Source: Eutreptiella sp. 'Long Island Sound 2002' (taxonomy: Eukaryota; Euglenozoa; Euglenophyceae; Eutreptiales; Eutreptiaceae). From it: a stretch of 64,000 nucleotides of DNA. A program made the translations under genes and the position numbers. This document shows positions 31,645 through 42,400 of the stretch, in pieces; within the stretch, counting starts at the first letter, position 1; each line of letters starts with the position of its first letter. The stretch covers positions 172,783,529 through 172,847,528 of the forward strand of contig OZ038380.1 of the NCBI GenBank assembly GCA_964036045.1, given 5' to 3'. Under the pieces are notes generated by a model that saw nothing but the letters and a program-made list of their open reading frames with translations, did no database searches and was not told where the DNA came from.

Positions 31645-32484
31645 ATGGAAACCTACATGATGCGTCGCACGGACTTGGCGGCATTCCTAAGAGGGGGTGA
31701 AATACTGTACAACCATATCCTGTATGCGGCAGCCGAAGATCTGGACATCTGGTCGCCCCTCGTGCACCATTCAACCCGTTGCCATGCCTTGTCGGAGTTG
31801 AGAAGGGGGTTATCGGACGGGGTGGAGTATTATGATGGCTTCACGGTGCCGCCAGAAGAAATGGAGGAGTATCGGAATGGCATGTACAGATGTGAGATCA
31901 TGGACATTGATGGACACAAAAACGGCGATAAGGCACATTTTTCGTTTCCGCTGTTCCTGGGAACTGTTGAGGACGTTACCCGTGGTAAATATTGTAGGGG
32001 GGCCACTATGCAATTTTTTGAGTTGGGTATTGTACGCCCCGATCGATACCACTGTGTACAGTTTCCGTGCACACGAGATACGCTATTCGCTATGCGCCTG
32101 GTTTACGTGCTGGAACGGTTTTTGTATCGATTTGTCGCGGATGGCCACAGCAGTCTCAAAAATCATGTTCCGATGCACAAATATAGGTTTGAGGTGACCC
32201 GTGAACATGGCCCAATTGCAACAAAGCGGCGCATGGTGTTGGCAGATGGGGTGATGGCCCGATGGACTGGTGCCAAATCACGTGAGCCACACATAAAGTC
32301 AAAACGCAAATGGCCTGGTGATATTGTTGCAGCATGTTTGGGATTGCTTGTACACACACTCCAAATCCCAGATGTGACATTCGGGTTCATGGCAATACCC
32401 GAATTGATTTATTTTGCTGCGTGTGATCACGAAGTACTAGTGGTTTCACCTACGGTGGTACTGGGAATTCACAACAGCACGTGA
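31645..32484 (+). CDS. Orphan protein of 279 aa in the virus-like region
   Basis: The best start is the ATG at 31645 (METYMMRRTDLAAFLRGG), just after a CACT microsatellite. The frame is open upstream, but that part reads through repeat DNA. The protein has normal globular composition with aromatic-rich blocks (EYYDGFTVPPEEMEEYRNG, HFSFPLFLGTV, DRYHCVQFPCTRDTLFAMR), a Lys/Arg-rich patch (KSREPHIKSKRKW) and a hydrophobic C-terminal part (VAACLGLLVHTL, FMAIPELIYFAA). I recognise no family. A 6-bp-arm palindrome overlaps its TGA stop, like the palindromes at other ORF ends in this cluster, which suggests viral origin. The frame is intact over 840 bp. Confidence 0.55.
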   Translation: METYMMRRTDLAAFLRGGEILYNHILYAAAEDLDIWSPLVHHSTRCHALSELRRGLSDGVEYYDGFTVPPEEMEEYRNGMYRCEIMDIDGHKNGDKAHFSFPLFLGTVEDVTRGKYCRGATMQFFELGIVRPDRYHCVQFPCTRDTLFAMRLVYVLERFLYRFVADGHSSLKNHVPMHKYRFEVTREHGPIATKRRMVLADGVMARWTGAKSREPHIKSKRKWPGDIVAACLGLLVHTLQIPDVTFGFMAIPELIYFAACDHEVLVVSPTVVLGIHNST

Positions 32485-32499
32485 GGACGCAGTGTCCTC
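32483..32499 (+). terminator. Hairpin overlapping the stop of the 279-aa ORF
   Basis: 'gaggacgcagtgtcctc': 6-bp arms, 5-nt loop, overlapping the TGA. Mimivirus-type transcripts are polyadenylated at such palindromes; the link here is inference. Confidence 0.45.
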
Positions 32500-33530
32500 G
32501 GTCTCCCTCTACCGTTTATCTCGTATGCCTGATAGGAGGGGGGGGGGTTCTGCGCTCAGTAAGCAAGCCGGAATGTGGTCGTTCATCCTCTTTGTCAATG
32601 GGGGGGGGGGTATCATTTGCAATGGAAGGGGGGGGGACTGGAGCTCACTCTGGACCCCCATTCCAAAACAAGACCGCAGCCGGAGTGGGGTTGTTCGGGG
32701 GAACCCGATATCCATACCTCACGACAATAAGTGGAGAAGGTTATTCTCTGAGACCCTGACCCTGACAGTGACCAAAGCTCCCAGGGGACCGCGACGATGC
32801 GGCCTCCCCATTTCAAAGTGGCCACAGACCACATTCGGTGCGACTACACCCGCCGTTCTCAGGTCAGGTCCGATAGATTCTTCCGACAGGCAAGCAGTCC
32901 ACAAAGCTACCCGACTAAGACATCAGGAGCCAGCAGTCAGGGAGGGCGCGTGCACTCAAACCAACCGCGGGTGGGCGTCTGAGGGTACTACTAGTTTAGG
33001 ACTTGGCAAATGGGATTGCCGTGCGTCATCTGCTCTCCGTCCAGTAACCCCTGCCCCGCGGCCACCAATGGTGCCCATTTGATATACCCTCCTCCCGTCC
33101 CCCTGCCCGTGTGTTGCATAACCCCGGTGACCCGCCGCCGCGGCCACCAATGGTGCCCATTTGATCCACCCTCCTATAACCCCGCTTGGCAAGGGCAGTT
33201 TGGCAGGGGGTGCTGTCCGCTGTGCAGAATGTGAAATGTGGGGATGACTCCTAGTTGCCACGTACCAGTGGTCCTGTGCGTACCATGTGCTTCCCGCCTA
33301 CATTACTGTGATATTTCTAGCCCCGCCCCTCACCCGACACTATGGACAGATGTTTTTCACTGCGCTGCAGCCGAACGGTGAAACGGGGCAGGGCACCTCC
33401 CCCGCATGACTGTCTGAATACTCCCCCCACGCTGGGGGCTGTCCTCTTGGAGGCTTGTGTTTTTGTCCGCCTTTTCTCCAAATGACCTCCACCCCCCCCC
33501 CTCCCTCCCCTATGTACCGTCCACGCAGAC
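32500..33530. other. Stretch without a recognised gene
   Basis: Several G-runs (32540, 32600, 32630), a duplicated word 'ggccaccaatggtgcccatttgat' (33060 and 33141) with C-rich arms, and a C-run at about 33491. Overlapping ORFs show only compositional bias. Confidence 0.45.
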
Positions 33531-33534
33531 TCCA

Positions 33535-33900
33535 ATGGCTTCCCTCCGCCCCTTACCTCTTCCCTTGCCTCCCCCGGCAGTGCTGCCGCGCGGGGGCACG
33601 CAGGAGGAGCCGCAGCGCGGCCATGGGAGGGCCTCAGAGGCGGGCACACAACCCGAGGTGGACGTCCTTCCGCCAGGGGTAAAAATACGGCACACCACAA
33701 CAGGGGGCGTGGTAAACGTCGACCAAACCCGGCGCTGCAAAAAATGGGTCACATATAAGAACGGGCAATATTGGTTGGAACACAGTTCTGTACACACACA
33801 GAAGACACAGACTTTTTGCCATCGCGGTCCCCACTACTTACTTTCTGTTGCGACGACAGAGGGGAGTACTCTTGCTCCTACACGCAAATTGGTGGTCTAA
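33535..33900 (+). CDS. Hypothetical protein, 121 aa
   Basis: The ATG at 33535 is the first plausible start after a C-run. The N-terminus is Pro/Leu-rich and low complexity. The C-terminal half is compositionally normal (GVKIRHTTTGGVVNVDQTR, CKKWVTYKNGQYWLEHSS, then a Thr-rich end), beta-rich in appearance with W-V-x-Y and Y-W-L-E motifs. No family was recognised. A strong hairpin lies 22 bp beyond the TAA. The C-terminal half may be the real conserved part. Confidence 0.4.
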   Translation: MASLRPLPLPLPPPAVLPRGGTQEEPQRGHGRASEAGTQPEVDVLPPGVKIRHTTTGGVVNVDQTRRCKKWVTYKNGQYWLEHSSVHTQKTQTFCHRGPHYLLSVATTEGSTLAPTRKLVV

Positions 33901-33921
33901 TGAACGACTGGGTATAGTGCA

Positions 33922-33949
33922 TCACCTATTGCAATACTGCAATAGGTGA
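33922..33949 (+). terminator. Perfect hairpin, 12-bp arms, 3' of the 121-aa ORF
   Basis: Arms 'tcacctattgca' and 'tgcaataggtga' around a 4-nt loop. Position and symmetry fit a transcript-end palindrome. It is the most regular of the set in the 21-34 kb region. Confidence 0.55.
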
Positions 33950-34119
33950 CGTATGGAATCACACTGCAGGATTTCTGGGCCTCGACACCGAAAATGATTC
34001 TGTGTCCGGCTTCCGCACTGCAAAATGCAAGCGGTGAACAAAAAGGAAGTTAGAAGATACGATGCAAAATTTGGCATCACTCTCGGTCGCTACATCCCTC
34101 TAATTTGCCCCCCCCCCCC

Positions 34120-34560
34120 CCATGCCAACTCGAAGAAAGAAGAAACATGGCCCCTCTTGCCAATGGACCCCTCCTCCTCTCGAAAGAAGAAACATGGCCC
34201 CGCCTTCAGATGTTTTTCACCAACTCGCACATCAATGCTCCAAAGCAGATGAAGGGGCTAGTTCGGGTCTTTTGATTGTCGCAGGCCTAAATACAAAGAG
34301 ATACAGACATAGACACAAACACAACACGGACAGACAAACTGACATCTATTTGCACTGATTGCTTCACGGGAAGGGGTATACTTGGTACAGTGACAGTGAC
34401 GGTGACCAAGAAACCATGGGAGTTTATGGTATGGTAGTTGCATGCCGCCTTGACAATACGTGCCGTTGCCTTATATATGTTGCCTACAAGTACATTCGGT
34501 GGTTGTCTTCTGTGTCCTTTGTGTGCCCGCAGTCGTCTTCTGTTTTCATTCCCTCTGTCG
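34120..34560. repeat. Dispersed repeat with 'gaaagaagaaacatggcccc' and 'ggggctagttcgggtcttttgattg'
   Basis: Collinear with 54400-54930: the 'cgaaagaagaaacatgg' doublet, a 'cagatgaaggggctagttcgggtctttt' block, a CAGACA-rich tract, then 'gcttcacgggaaggggtata' and tgacagtgac units. Parts recur near 45870-45920 and 56080-56150, and in the 4-5 kb tandem duplication. Confidence 0.8.
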
Positions 34561-34821
34561 TGATGCCGTTGTACTGGGGATGTGGTGCCGGACGGCACAC
34601 TCAACGTTGAGTACCTGCGCAATAGTAATGGCAATGGGCACATAGGCTAGAAAATGCATACACAAAGAATTTTTTTTGGATTTTTTACGAGAACCCGAGT
34701 CAATGGACCCCCTCCCTCCCCTGGGTGTCTTTTTTTTTTCGGTGTCTTTTTGTCCATGCTTGCCCAGGCCGCTGGGCCTTGACAAACTGTCGCCGACGCC
34801 AACTCCTTGTCCCCTGACCGC

Positions 34822-36420
34822 ATGAGTGTCCGGGACACCCGGGCCCGTCTGGCCACGCCAGGCGACGAGGTCATTGTTCCTGCCGACGCCGGTCAACTGG
34901 CGTGTTTGGCAGCCATCGATGACGCCGACTATATCATTCAGGACGAAGTGGTGCTGAAGAGTGGAGTTCCAGAGGCTGCCTCCCTGTCGTACGACCTCTT
35001 CAAGGACTGCGACTCGTCTGAAAAACTTGCTGCCGTCCTTTACGGCAGTCGCCCCAATGTTGTGCTCGTTGGGGAGATGACTGAATATGATAAAGTCCAA
35101 CATGCGATTAAGAGACAACTTGCTGATTTGCCCATGCTGGGCCGCTTTGTTGCTATCCTGCTTGAACCTGTTAGCGATGATGATGACAGGCCATCATTTC
35201 TCAATCGGGCACTCGCCCTCAACTCGAACTTGCCTTTCGGCTGCGAAAAGTTACAAATGGCGGAAAGGTCCCTCATGCACATGCGCACACATGATCGATT
35301 TGATGTCTGGATTGCAAGCAGCACAAGGGACTCCAGAAGCCTATCTCCGCCCCCAACGTATAAGCTTCTGCGGCTTATGACGCCTGGGGCAGAAGTTGAC
35401 AAGGTGGTGTTCCACGAGCCAGACGTGCGGGATAACCAATACGCTGTGCAGGTCCATAATGACCTAGTCAACGGGCTGTTGGGGTCTATTGGCATGAACT
35501 CTGATGAAGTCCATCTCCTCCCGGGGACAGACCCACGGAACTCAAAACTGTTCCTCACGGAGTTGAATGAGGAACAGGTGAATACTGTGGTATCACAGTT
35601 CGGATCCAAGCCAAGGTTCCAGATCCAGCCAGTGGAATGGTATCGTGGTGCCAACGTGACCAACATGACTGCTGTCTATGAGGTGTGGATCAAGAAGACG
35701 CACAAGGAAACATGGTCTCCCATGCTGTATGCCTCAGTTCTCGCGATGTTTTGGACAATCCCGGGCGTGCTGCAAGCACAATCGCCAGTGAAAATCCACG
35801 TGCTGGGGCCCAGCAAACTGCTGCTGGGTCTCACGGAAACTGGGCACTCACTGCTGAAGACAAGGTATCGTGAACTGGTGGCTGCTATCGGGGCTGTCTT
35901 CAAGGATTTGAGGACAGGACAGTTCCTCGATAGGGATATCATCTCCAAGCCCACAATCCCCTCGACATGGAAGAAGGACCTTCTTGGCACAGTGTACCTT
36001 CTGGATGTGGCACCGTGGTGGTACCTCTCAGACCTGACTGAGGCCCTTGCACCTTCAGTGCACTGCCGGTACATCGCGGACCGCGTCAGATGGCGTGTTG
36101 GGGAGATGCGCACTGCCACCTGGCGATTGACCGGGGAAAGTGTGACACAGCTGATTGGAAAGGTCTACCTGTCAGATTCTGGGATGCCTCCGATGTTTGT
36201 GAGCTCCGAGGCGGATTACGAGGCGCGGAAAAGGCGAATCACAGACCGGCCCGGAAACACAGATGACTCGAAGACACGCAGGCAAGGCCTAATCACGGCG
36301 GGAGAAATGGCCAAGGCTATGGAGTTGGATGACCAAGTCGACAAGGTCATCAGCTCCCTCAAACGCAAGCGGGACTTGAAGGAAGATGAGGCTTCGTCGT
36401 CCACTGGAGCACCACGATGA
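34822..36420 (+). CDS. Non-LTR retrotransposon ORF1
   Basis: 532 residues from the ATG at 34822 (an in-frame TTG at 34807 was not used). It is directly upstream of ORF2, and its TGA overlaps the ORF2 ATG as ATGA, the arrangement used for termination-reinitiation in several LINEs. No CCHC knuckle or clear RRM motif is seen. Features are a conserved-looking central region with WIKKTHKETWSPM and MFWTIPGVL, WKKDLLGTVYLLDVAPWW, and a highly charged C-terminus with SSLKRKRDLKEDE that could be a nuclear-localisation or RNA-binding tail. ORF1 proteins bind the element RNA in the retrotransposition particle; that role is inferred from position. The frame is intact. Confidence 0.7.
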   Translation: MSVRDTRARLATPGDEVIVPADAGQLACLAAIDDADYIIQDEVVLKSGVPEAASLSYDLFKDCDSSEKLAAVLYGSRPNVVLVGEMTEYDKVQHAIKRQLADLPMLGRFVAILLEPVSDDDDRPSFLNRALALNSNLPFGCEKLQMAERSLMHMRTHDRFDVWIASSTRDSRSLSPPPTYKLLRLMTPGAEVDKVVFHEPDVRDNQYAVQVHNDLVNGLLGSIGMNSDEVHLLPGTDPRNSKLFLTELNEEQVNTVVSQFGSKPRFQIQPVEWYRGANVTNMTAVYEVWIKKTHKETWSPMLYASVLAMFWTIPGVLQAQSPVKIHVLGPSKLLLGLTETGHSLLKTRYRELVAAIGAVFKDLRTGQFLDRDIISKPTIPSTWKKDLLGTVYLLDVAPWWYLSDLTEALAPSVHCRYIADRVRWRVGEMRTATWRLTGESVTQLIGKVYLSDSGMPPMFVSSEADYEARKRRITDRPGNTDDSKTRRQGLITAGEMAKAMELDDQVDKVISSLKRKRDLKEDEASSSTGAPR

Positions 36421-39400
36421 CGTCAGCATCAAGCATCTTGAGCAGCACGCTCAGAGTATTGTCCCAAAATATCAATGGGTTTCAAACAAAAATAACCATG
36501 AGAAAGCGTAAGCAAAAGCGCACAGTGGCCCTAGGGTCACTGCTGCGGTCCCTGGAGGTGGACTTCTTCGCCATCCAAGAACCTCACTTCGTCACGGTGG
36601 AGGATCGTCAAGCGGGCGTACAGTGCTTGTCAAAGTACGGGTATGGCCTGGACGGACCACTTCATGAAGAAGGAAGGGGAGGAGTGGCACTGGCGTGGAA
36701 AACATCCAAGTGGACACTGCAATCAATGAAGTTCTTGTCTCCCAGGGCGTTGAAAGCCTCGCTGTCGAGTGGTCCGCTGGAGATCACCATAGTTGTGGTC
36801 CACTTCCACCACAAGCACACGCGTCGACAGTCGCAATGGAAAGACATCGCCAAGGAGTTACATGGACCAAACCTGATTTTATGTGCTGATCACAATAGTT
36901 TAGTTGTAAAACACAGGGACGCCTTTGCGCCCCCAGAGTTTGAGCATGACACGTCTTTACGTGCCAGAGACCAGGAGGTAACGACCTTGGCGAAAGCGGG
37001 TCTGCAGGATGTTTGGGTGGATATTCACTGTCCAACCCTGACGGACATCAAGGACAAGGAAGCATCGTGTCCGACGGGCTTCACATACGGCTACCAACGG
37101 GAAGGAGAGCGGCTCGACCCGCAGAGGCTACGCCGTATTGACCGCATCCACACAACATCTGAATTGCTGAGCCTGGCGACCAGCGTGTACCCCATGTTTG
37201 CTGCCAACTCAGACCACAAGGCGATCCTGGCTGAGTTCACACCCCCGTCTTTCGACACAGAGGACACGGTCCCCAGATTCTACTGCCCAGAGACCATCCT
37301 TCACGACCCGGAGGCAAAGGACTATCTGGAGACATCTCTCAAGTCTATCAAGTCAACAGGGGATCAATGGTGGGAAGGGGCGCTGAGCTGCATCCAAAAG
37401 AAGGCGATCAACCATCAAAGGGAGCATAAAAACAAAAAGCAGTCGGTAGAACTACAGGCCCTGCGGTTCCTGCGTGGATCCACGAGAGACTCTGTCGCAC
37501 CAGCGGTCTACCAATTTCTATCATCACTGGGGATCGCAGCAACAGATGCAGCAACAGCCTACACCCTCCTGGTGGGGCCGTATGAAAAGGCTCAGCGTGA
37601 CAGAACGGGCATGGAAACACCGTCCAAGCTCAAGGGGGTGATCACGACCGGGGAAACCTCAGGAGATCCGAGAACGCAAAGGAACGAATTGTATCGGTTA
37701 ATGCGGGAGTTGCAGGAGCGAAAGAAACTTCAACAGCTGGTATCCAGGACAGGCTCGGCGATACGGGGGGCAAAGGCGGTGGCAAAAGAGTTGGTGGACC
37801 ATTGGGACAAAGTGTCCACACCGACGGGATCCACCGAAGAAGATTGTGTGGCCTATCTGAAGTCGTTAGGAGTGGAACAGCGGCTGCGCAAGGCAGGTCG
37901 ACTTCTTTTCAAGCAACTATCCCTGGACATTATTCATGAAGGCCTTAAGAGGCTGAACAGCAACAGCTCCCCTGGATTGGATGGTTTCTCGGCGAAATTC
38001 TTCAAGAGGTTCTCGGACATCTTCGAACCGCAAATGTATGATTCAATGAAACGTTTCCTCGAAGTGGGCAAAATGCCGGAGACACGAACCTCGGGAGTGG
38101 TGACAATGATCCCCAAGACGAAGGCGATGCAAACACCACATTCGCTCCGACCAATTGCACTGCAAACTACAAGGCAGAAGTGGCTCACCAACATCCTCCT
38201 GATCCAGTTAGAGGATGTACTTCTCCACTGTATCCCGTCACAGCAAACAGGTTTCCTTCGGCACAGAAGCATACTTCAGCATGTCTATGGGTCACGGGCA
38301 CTCTGGGATGGCCTAAGTGAAGGAGCGGCGTTATCAGTGGACTTCAGAAATGCTTTCCCCACGATGTCTCACGAGATGGTGTCGGCGGCTCTGGGTCTAA
38401 TGTGCATACCATTCTTGTATATCCGTCTGATTCTACACCTTTTGCGAGCTCCGTATCTATACTCCGTTGGAAAAGGATACGTCCCAGGCGTATACCACCA
38501 CCCGAGGGCAGGCACACACCAGGGGGATCCACTCTCCCCGGCGCTGTTCTCCCTGGTGGCATCCTTCGTGATTTTCCCACTACAAGACCTGGGTCCAGTA
38601 CTGACTGTCATGATGTGTGCAGATGACCTCATCATTTTCTTTGATGGAAGAGCCAACCCACAGCTGTTGAAAAGGGTATGGGAAGTGGTTTCACGTTTCG
38701 GACAGTTTTCGGGGTTGAAGGTCAACCTGAACAAAACGGCAGCGATAGTTCGCAACTGTGGGGGATTGGAGTGGGCGAGGTGCTTTCGGGACATTGGAGT
38801 GGATGTCAAAAACTTCGTCAAGTATCTGGGTGTACGCTTGGGGAATATTCGGCACCAACAAGACGACCAAGGATGGGGGCTGACGATGGAGCAGGCCTTC
38901 GCACCAGCACTGCAAGAGGATGACACGTCTTTACGTGCCAGAGACCAGGAGGTAACGACCTTGGCGAAAGCGGGTCTGCAGGATGTTTGGGTGGATATTC
39001 ACTGTCCAACCCTGACGGACATCAAGGACAAGGAAGCATCGTGTCCGACGGGCTTCACATACGGCTACCAACGGGAAGGAGAGCGGCTCGACCCGCAGAG
39101 GCTACGCCGTATTGACCGCATCCACACAACATCTGAATTGCTGAGCCTGGCGACCAGCGTGTACCCCATGTTTGCTGCCAACTCAGACCACAAGGCGATC
39201 CTGGCTGAGTTCACACCCCCGTCTTTCGACACAGAGGACACGGTCCCCAGATTCTACTGCCCAGAGACCATCCTTCACGACCCGGAGGCAATGGACGATC
39301 TGGAGACATCTCTCAAGTCTATCAAGTCAACAGGGGGTCAATGGTGGGAAGAGGCGCTGAGCTGCATCCAAAAGAAGGCGATCAACCATCAAAGGGAGCA

Positions 39401-42400
39401 TAAAAACAAAAAGCAGTTGGTAGAACTACAGGCCCTGCGGTTCCTGCGTGGATCCACGAGAGACTCTGTCGCACCAGCGGTCTACCAATTTCTATCATCA
39501 CTGGGGATCGCAGCAACAGATGCAGCAACAGCCTACACCCTCCTGGTGGGGCCGTATGAAAAGGCTCAGCGTGACAGAACGGGCATGGAAACACCGTCCA
39601 AGCTCAAGGGGGTGATCACGACCGGGGAAACCTCAGGAGATCCGAGAACGCAAAGGAACGAATTGTATCGGTTAATGCGGGAGTTGCAGGAGCGAAAGAA
39701 ACTTCAACAGCTGGTATCCAGGACAGGCTCGGCGATACGGGGGGCAAAGGCGGTGGCAAAAGAGTTGGTGGACCATTGGGACAAAGTGTCCACACCGACG
39801 GGATCCACCGAAGAAGATTGTGTGGCCTATCTGAAGTCGTTAGGAGTGGAACAGCGGCTGCGCAAGGCAGGTCGACTTCTTTTCAAGCAACTATCCCTGG
39901 ACATTATTCATGAAGGCCTTAAGAGGCTGAACAGCAACAGCTCCCCTGGATTGGATGGTTTCTCGGCGAAATTCTTCAAGAGGTTCTCGGACATCTTCGA
40001 ACCGCAAATGTATGATTCAATGAAACGTTTCCTCGAAGTGGGCAAAATGCCGGAGACACGGACCTCGGGAGTGGTGACAATGATCCCCAAGACGAAGGCG
40101 ATGCAAACACCACATTCGCTCCGACCAATTGCACTGCAAACTACAAGGCAGAAGTGGCTCACCAACATCCTCCTGATCCAGTTAGAGGATGTACTTCTCC
40201 ACTGTATCCCGTCACAGCAAACAGGTTTCCTTCGGCACAAAAGCATACTTCAGCATGTCTATGGGTCACGGGCACTCTGGGATGGCCTAAGTGAAGGAGC
40301 GGCGTTATCAGTGGACTTCAGAAATGCTTTCCCCACGATGTCTCACGAGATGGTGTCGGCGGCTCTGGGTCTAATGTGCATACCATTCTTGTATATCCGT
40401 CTGATTCTACACCTTTTGCGAGCTCCGTATCTATACTCCGTTGGAAAAGGATACGTCCCAGGCGTATACCACCACCCGAGGGCAGGCACACACCAGGGGG
40501 ATCCACTCTCCCCGGCGCTGTTCTCCCTGGTGGCATCCTTCGTGATTTTCCCACTACAAGACCTGGGTCCAGTACTGACTGTCATGATGTGTGCAGATGA
40601 CCTCATCATTTTCTTTGATGGAAGAGCCAACCCACAGCTGTTGAAAAGGGTATGGGAAGTGGTTTCACGTTTCGGACAGTTTTCGGGGTTGAAGGTCAAC
40701 CTGAACAAAACGGCAGCGATAGTTCGCAACTGTGGGGGATTGGAGTGGGCGAGGTGCTTTCGGGACATTGGAGTGGATGTCAAAAACTTCGTCAAGTATC
40801 TGGGTGTACGCTTGGGGAATATTCGGCACCAACAAGACGACCAAGGATGGGGGCTGACGATGGAGCAGGCCTTCGCACCAGCACTGCAAGAGGATGACAC
40901 GTCTTTACGTGCCAGAGACCAGGAGGTAACGACCTTGGCGAAAGCGGGTCTGCAGGATGTTTGGGTGGATATTCACTGTCCAACCCTGACGGACATCAAG
41001 GACAAGGAAGCATCGTGTCCGACGGGCTTCACATACGGCTACCAACGGGAAGGAGAGCGGCTCGACCCGCAGAGGCTACGCCGTATTGACCGCATCCACA
41101 CAACATCTGAATTGCTGAGCCTGGCGACCAGCGTGTACCCCATGTTTGCTGCCAACTCAGACCACAAGGCGATCCTGGCTGAGTTCACACCCCCGTCTTT
41201 CGACACAGAGGACACGGTCCCCAGATTCTACTGCCCAGAGACCATCCTTCACGACCCGGAGGCAATGGACGATCTGGAGACATCTCTCAAGTCTATCAAG
41301 TCAACAGGGGGTCAATGGTGGGAAGAGGCGCTGAGCTGCATCCAAAAGAAGGCGATCAACCATCAAAGGGAGCATAAAAACAAAAAGCAGTCGGTAGAAC
41401 TACAGGCCCTGCGGTTCCTGCGTGGATCCACGAGAGACTCTGTCGCACCAGCGGTCTACCAATTTCTATCATCACTGGGGATCGCAGCAACAGATGCAGC
41501 AACAGCCTACACCCTCCTGGTGGGGGTGTATGAAAAGGCTCAGCGTGACAGAACGGGCATGGAAACACCGTCCAAGCTCAAGGGGGTGATCACGACCGGG
41601 GAAACCTCAGGAGATCCGAGAACGCAAAGGAACGAATTGTATCGGTTAATGCGGGAGTTGCAAGAGCGAAAGAAACTTCAACAGCTGGTATCCAGGACAG
41701 GCTCGGCGATACGGGGGGCAAAGGCGGTGGCAAAAGAGTTGGTGGACCATTGGGACAAAGTGTCCACACCGACGGGATCCACCGAAGAAGATTGTGTGGC
41801 CTATCTGAAGTCGTTAGGAGTGGAACAGCGGCTGCGCAAGGCAGGTCGACTTCTTTTCAAGCAACTATCCCTGGACATTATTCATGAAGGCCTTAAGAGG
41901 CTGAACAGCAACAGCTCCCCTGGATTGGATGGTTTCTCGGCGAAATTCTTCAAGAGGTTCTCGGACATCTTCGAACCGCAAATGTATGATTCAATGAAAC
42001 GTTTCCTCGAAGTGGGCAAAATGCCGGAGACATGGACCTCGGGAGTGGTGACAATGATCCCCAAGACGAAGGCGATGCAAACACCACATTCGCTCCGACC
42101 AATTGCACTGCAAACTACAAGGCAGAAGTGGCTCACCAACATCCTCCTGATCCAGTTAGAGGATGTACTTCTCCACTGTATCCCGTCACAGCAAACAGGT
42201 TTCCTTCGACACAGAAGCATACTTCAGCATGTCTATGGGTCACGGGCACTCTGGGATGGCCTAAGTGAAGGAGCGGCGTTATCAGTGGACTTCAGAAATG
42301 CTTTCCCCACGATGTCTCACGAGATGGTGTCGGCGGCTCTGGGTCTAATGTGCATACCATTCTTGTATATCCGTCTGATTCTACACCTTTTGCGAGCTCC

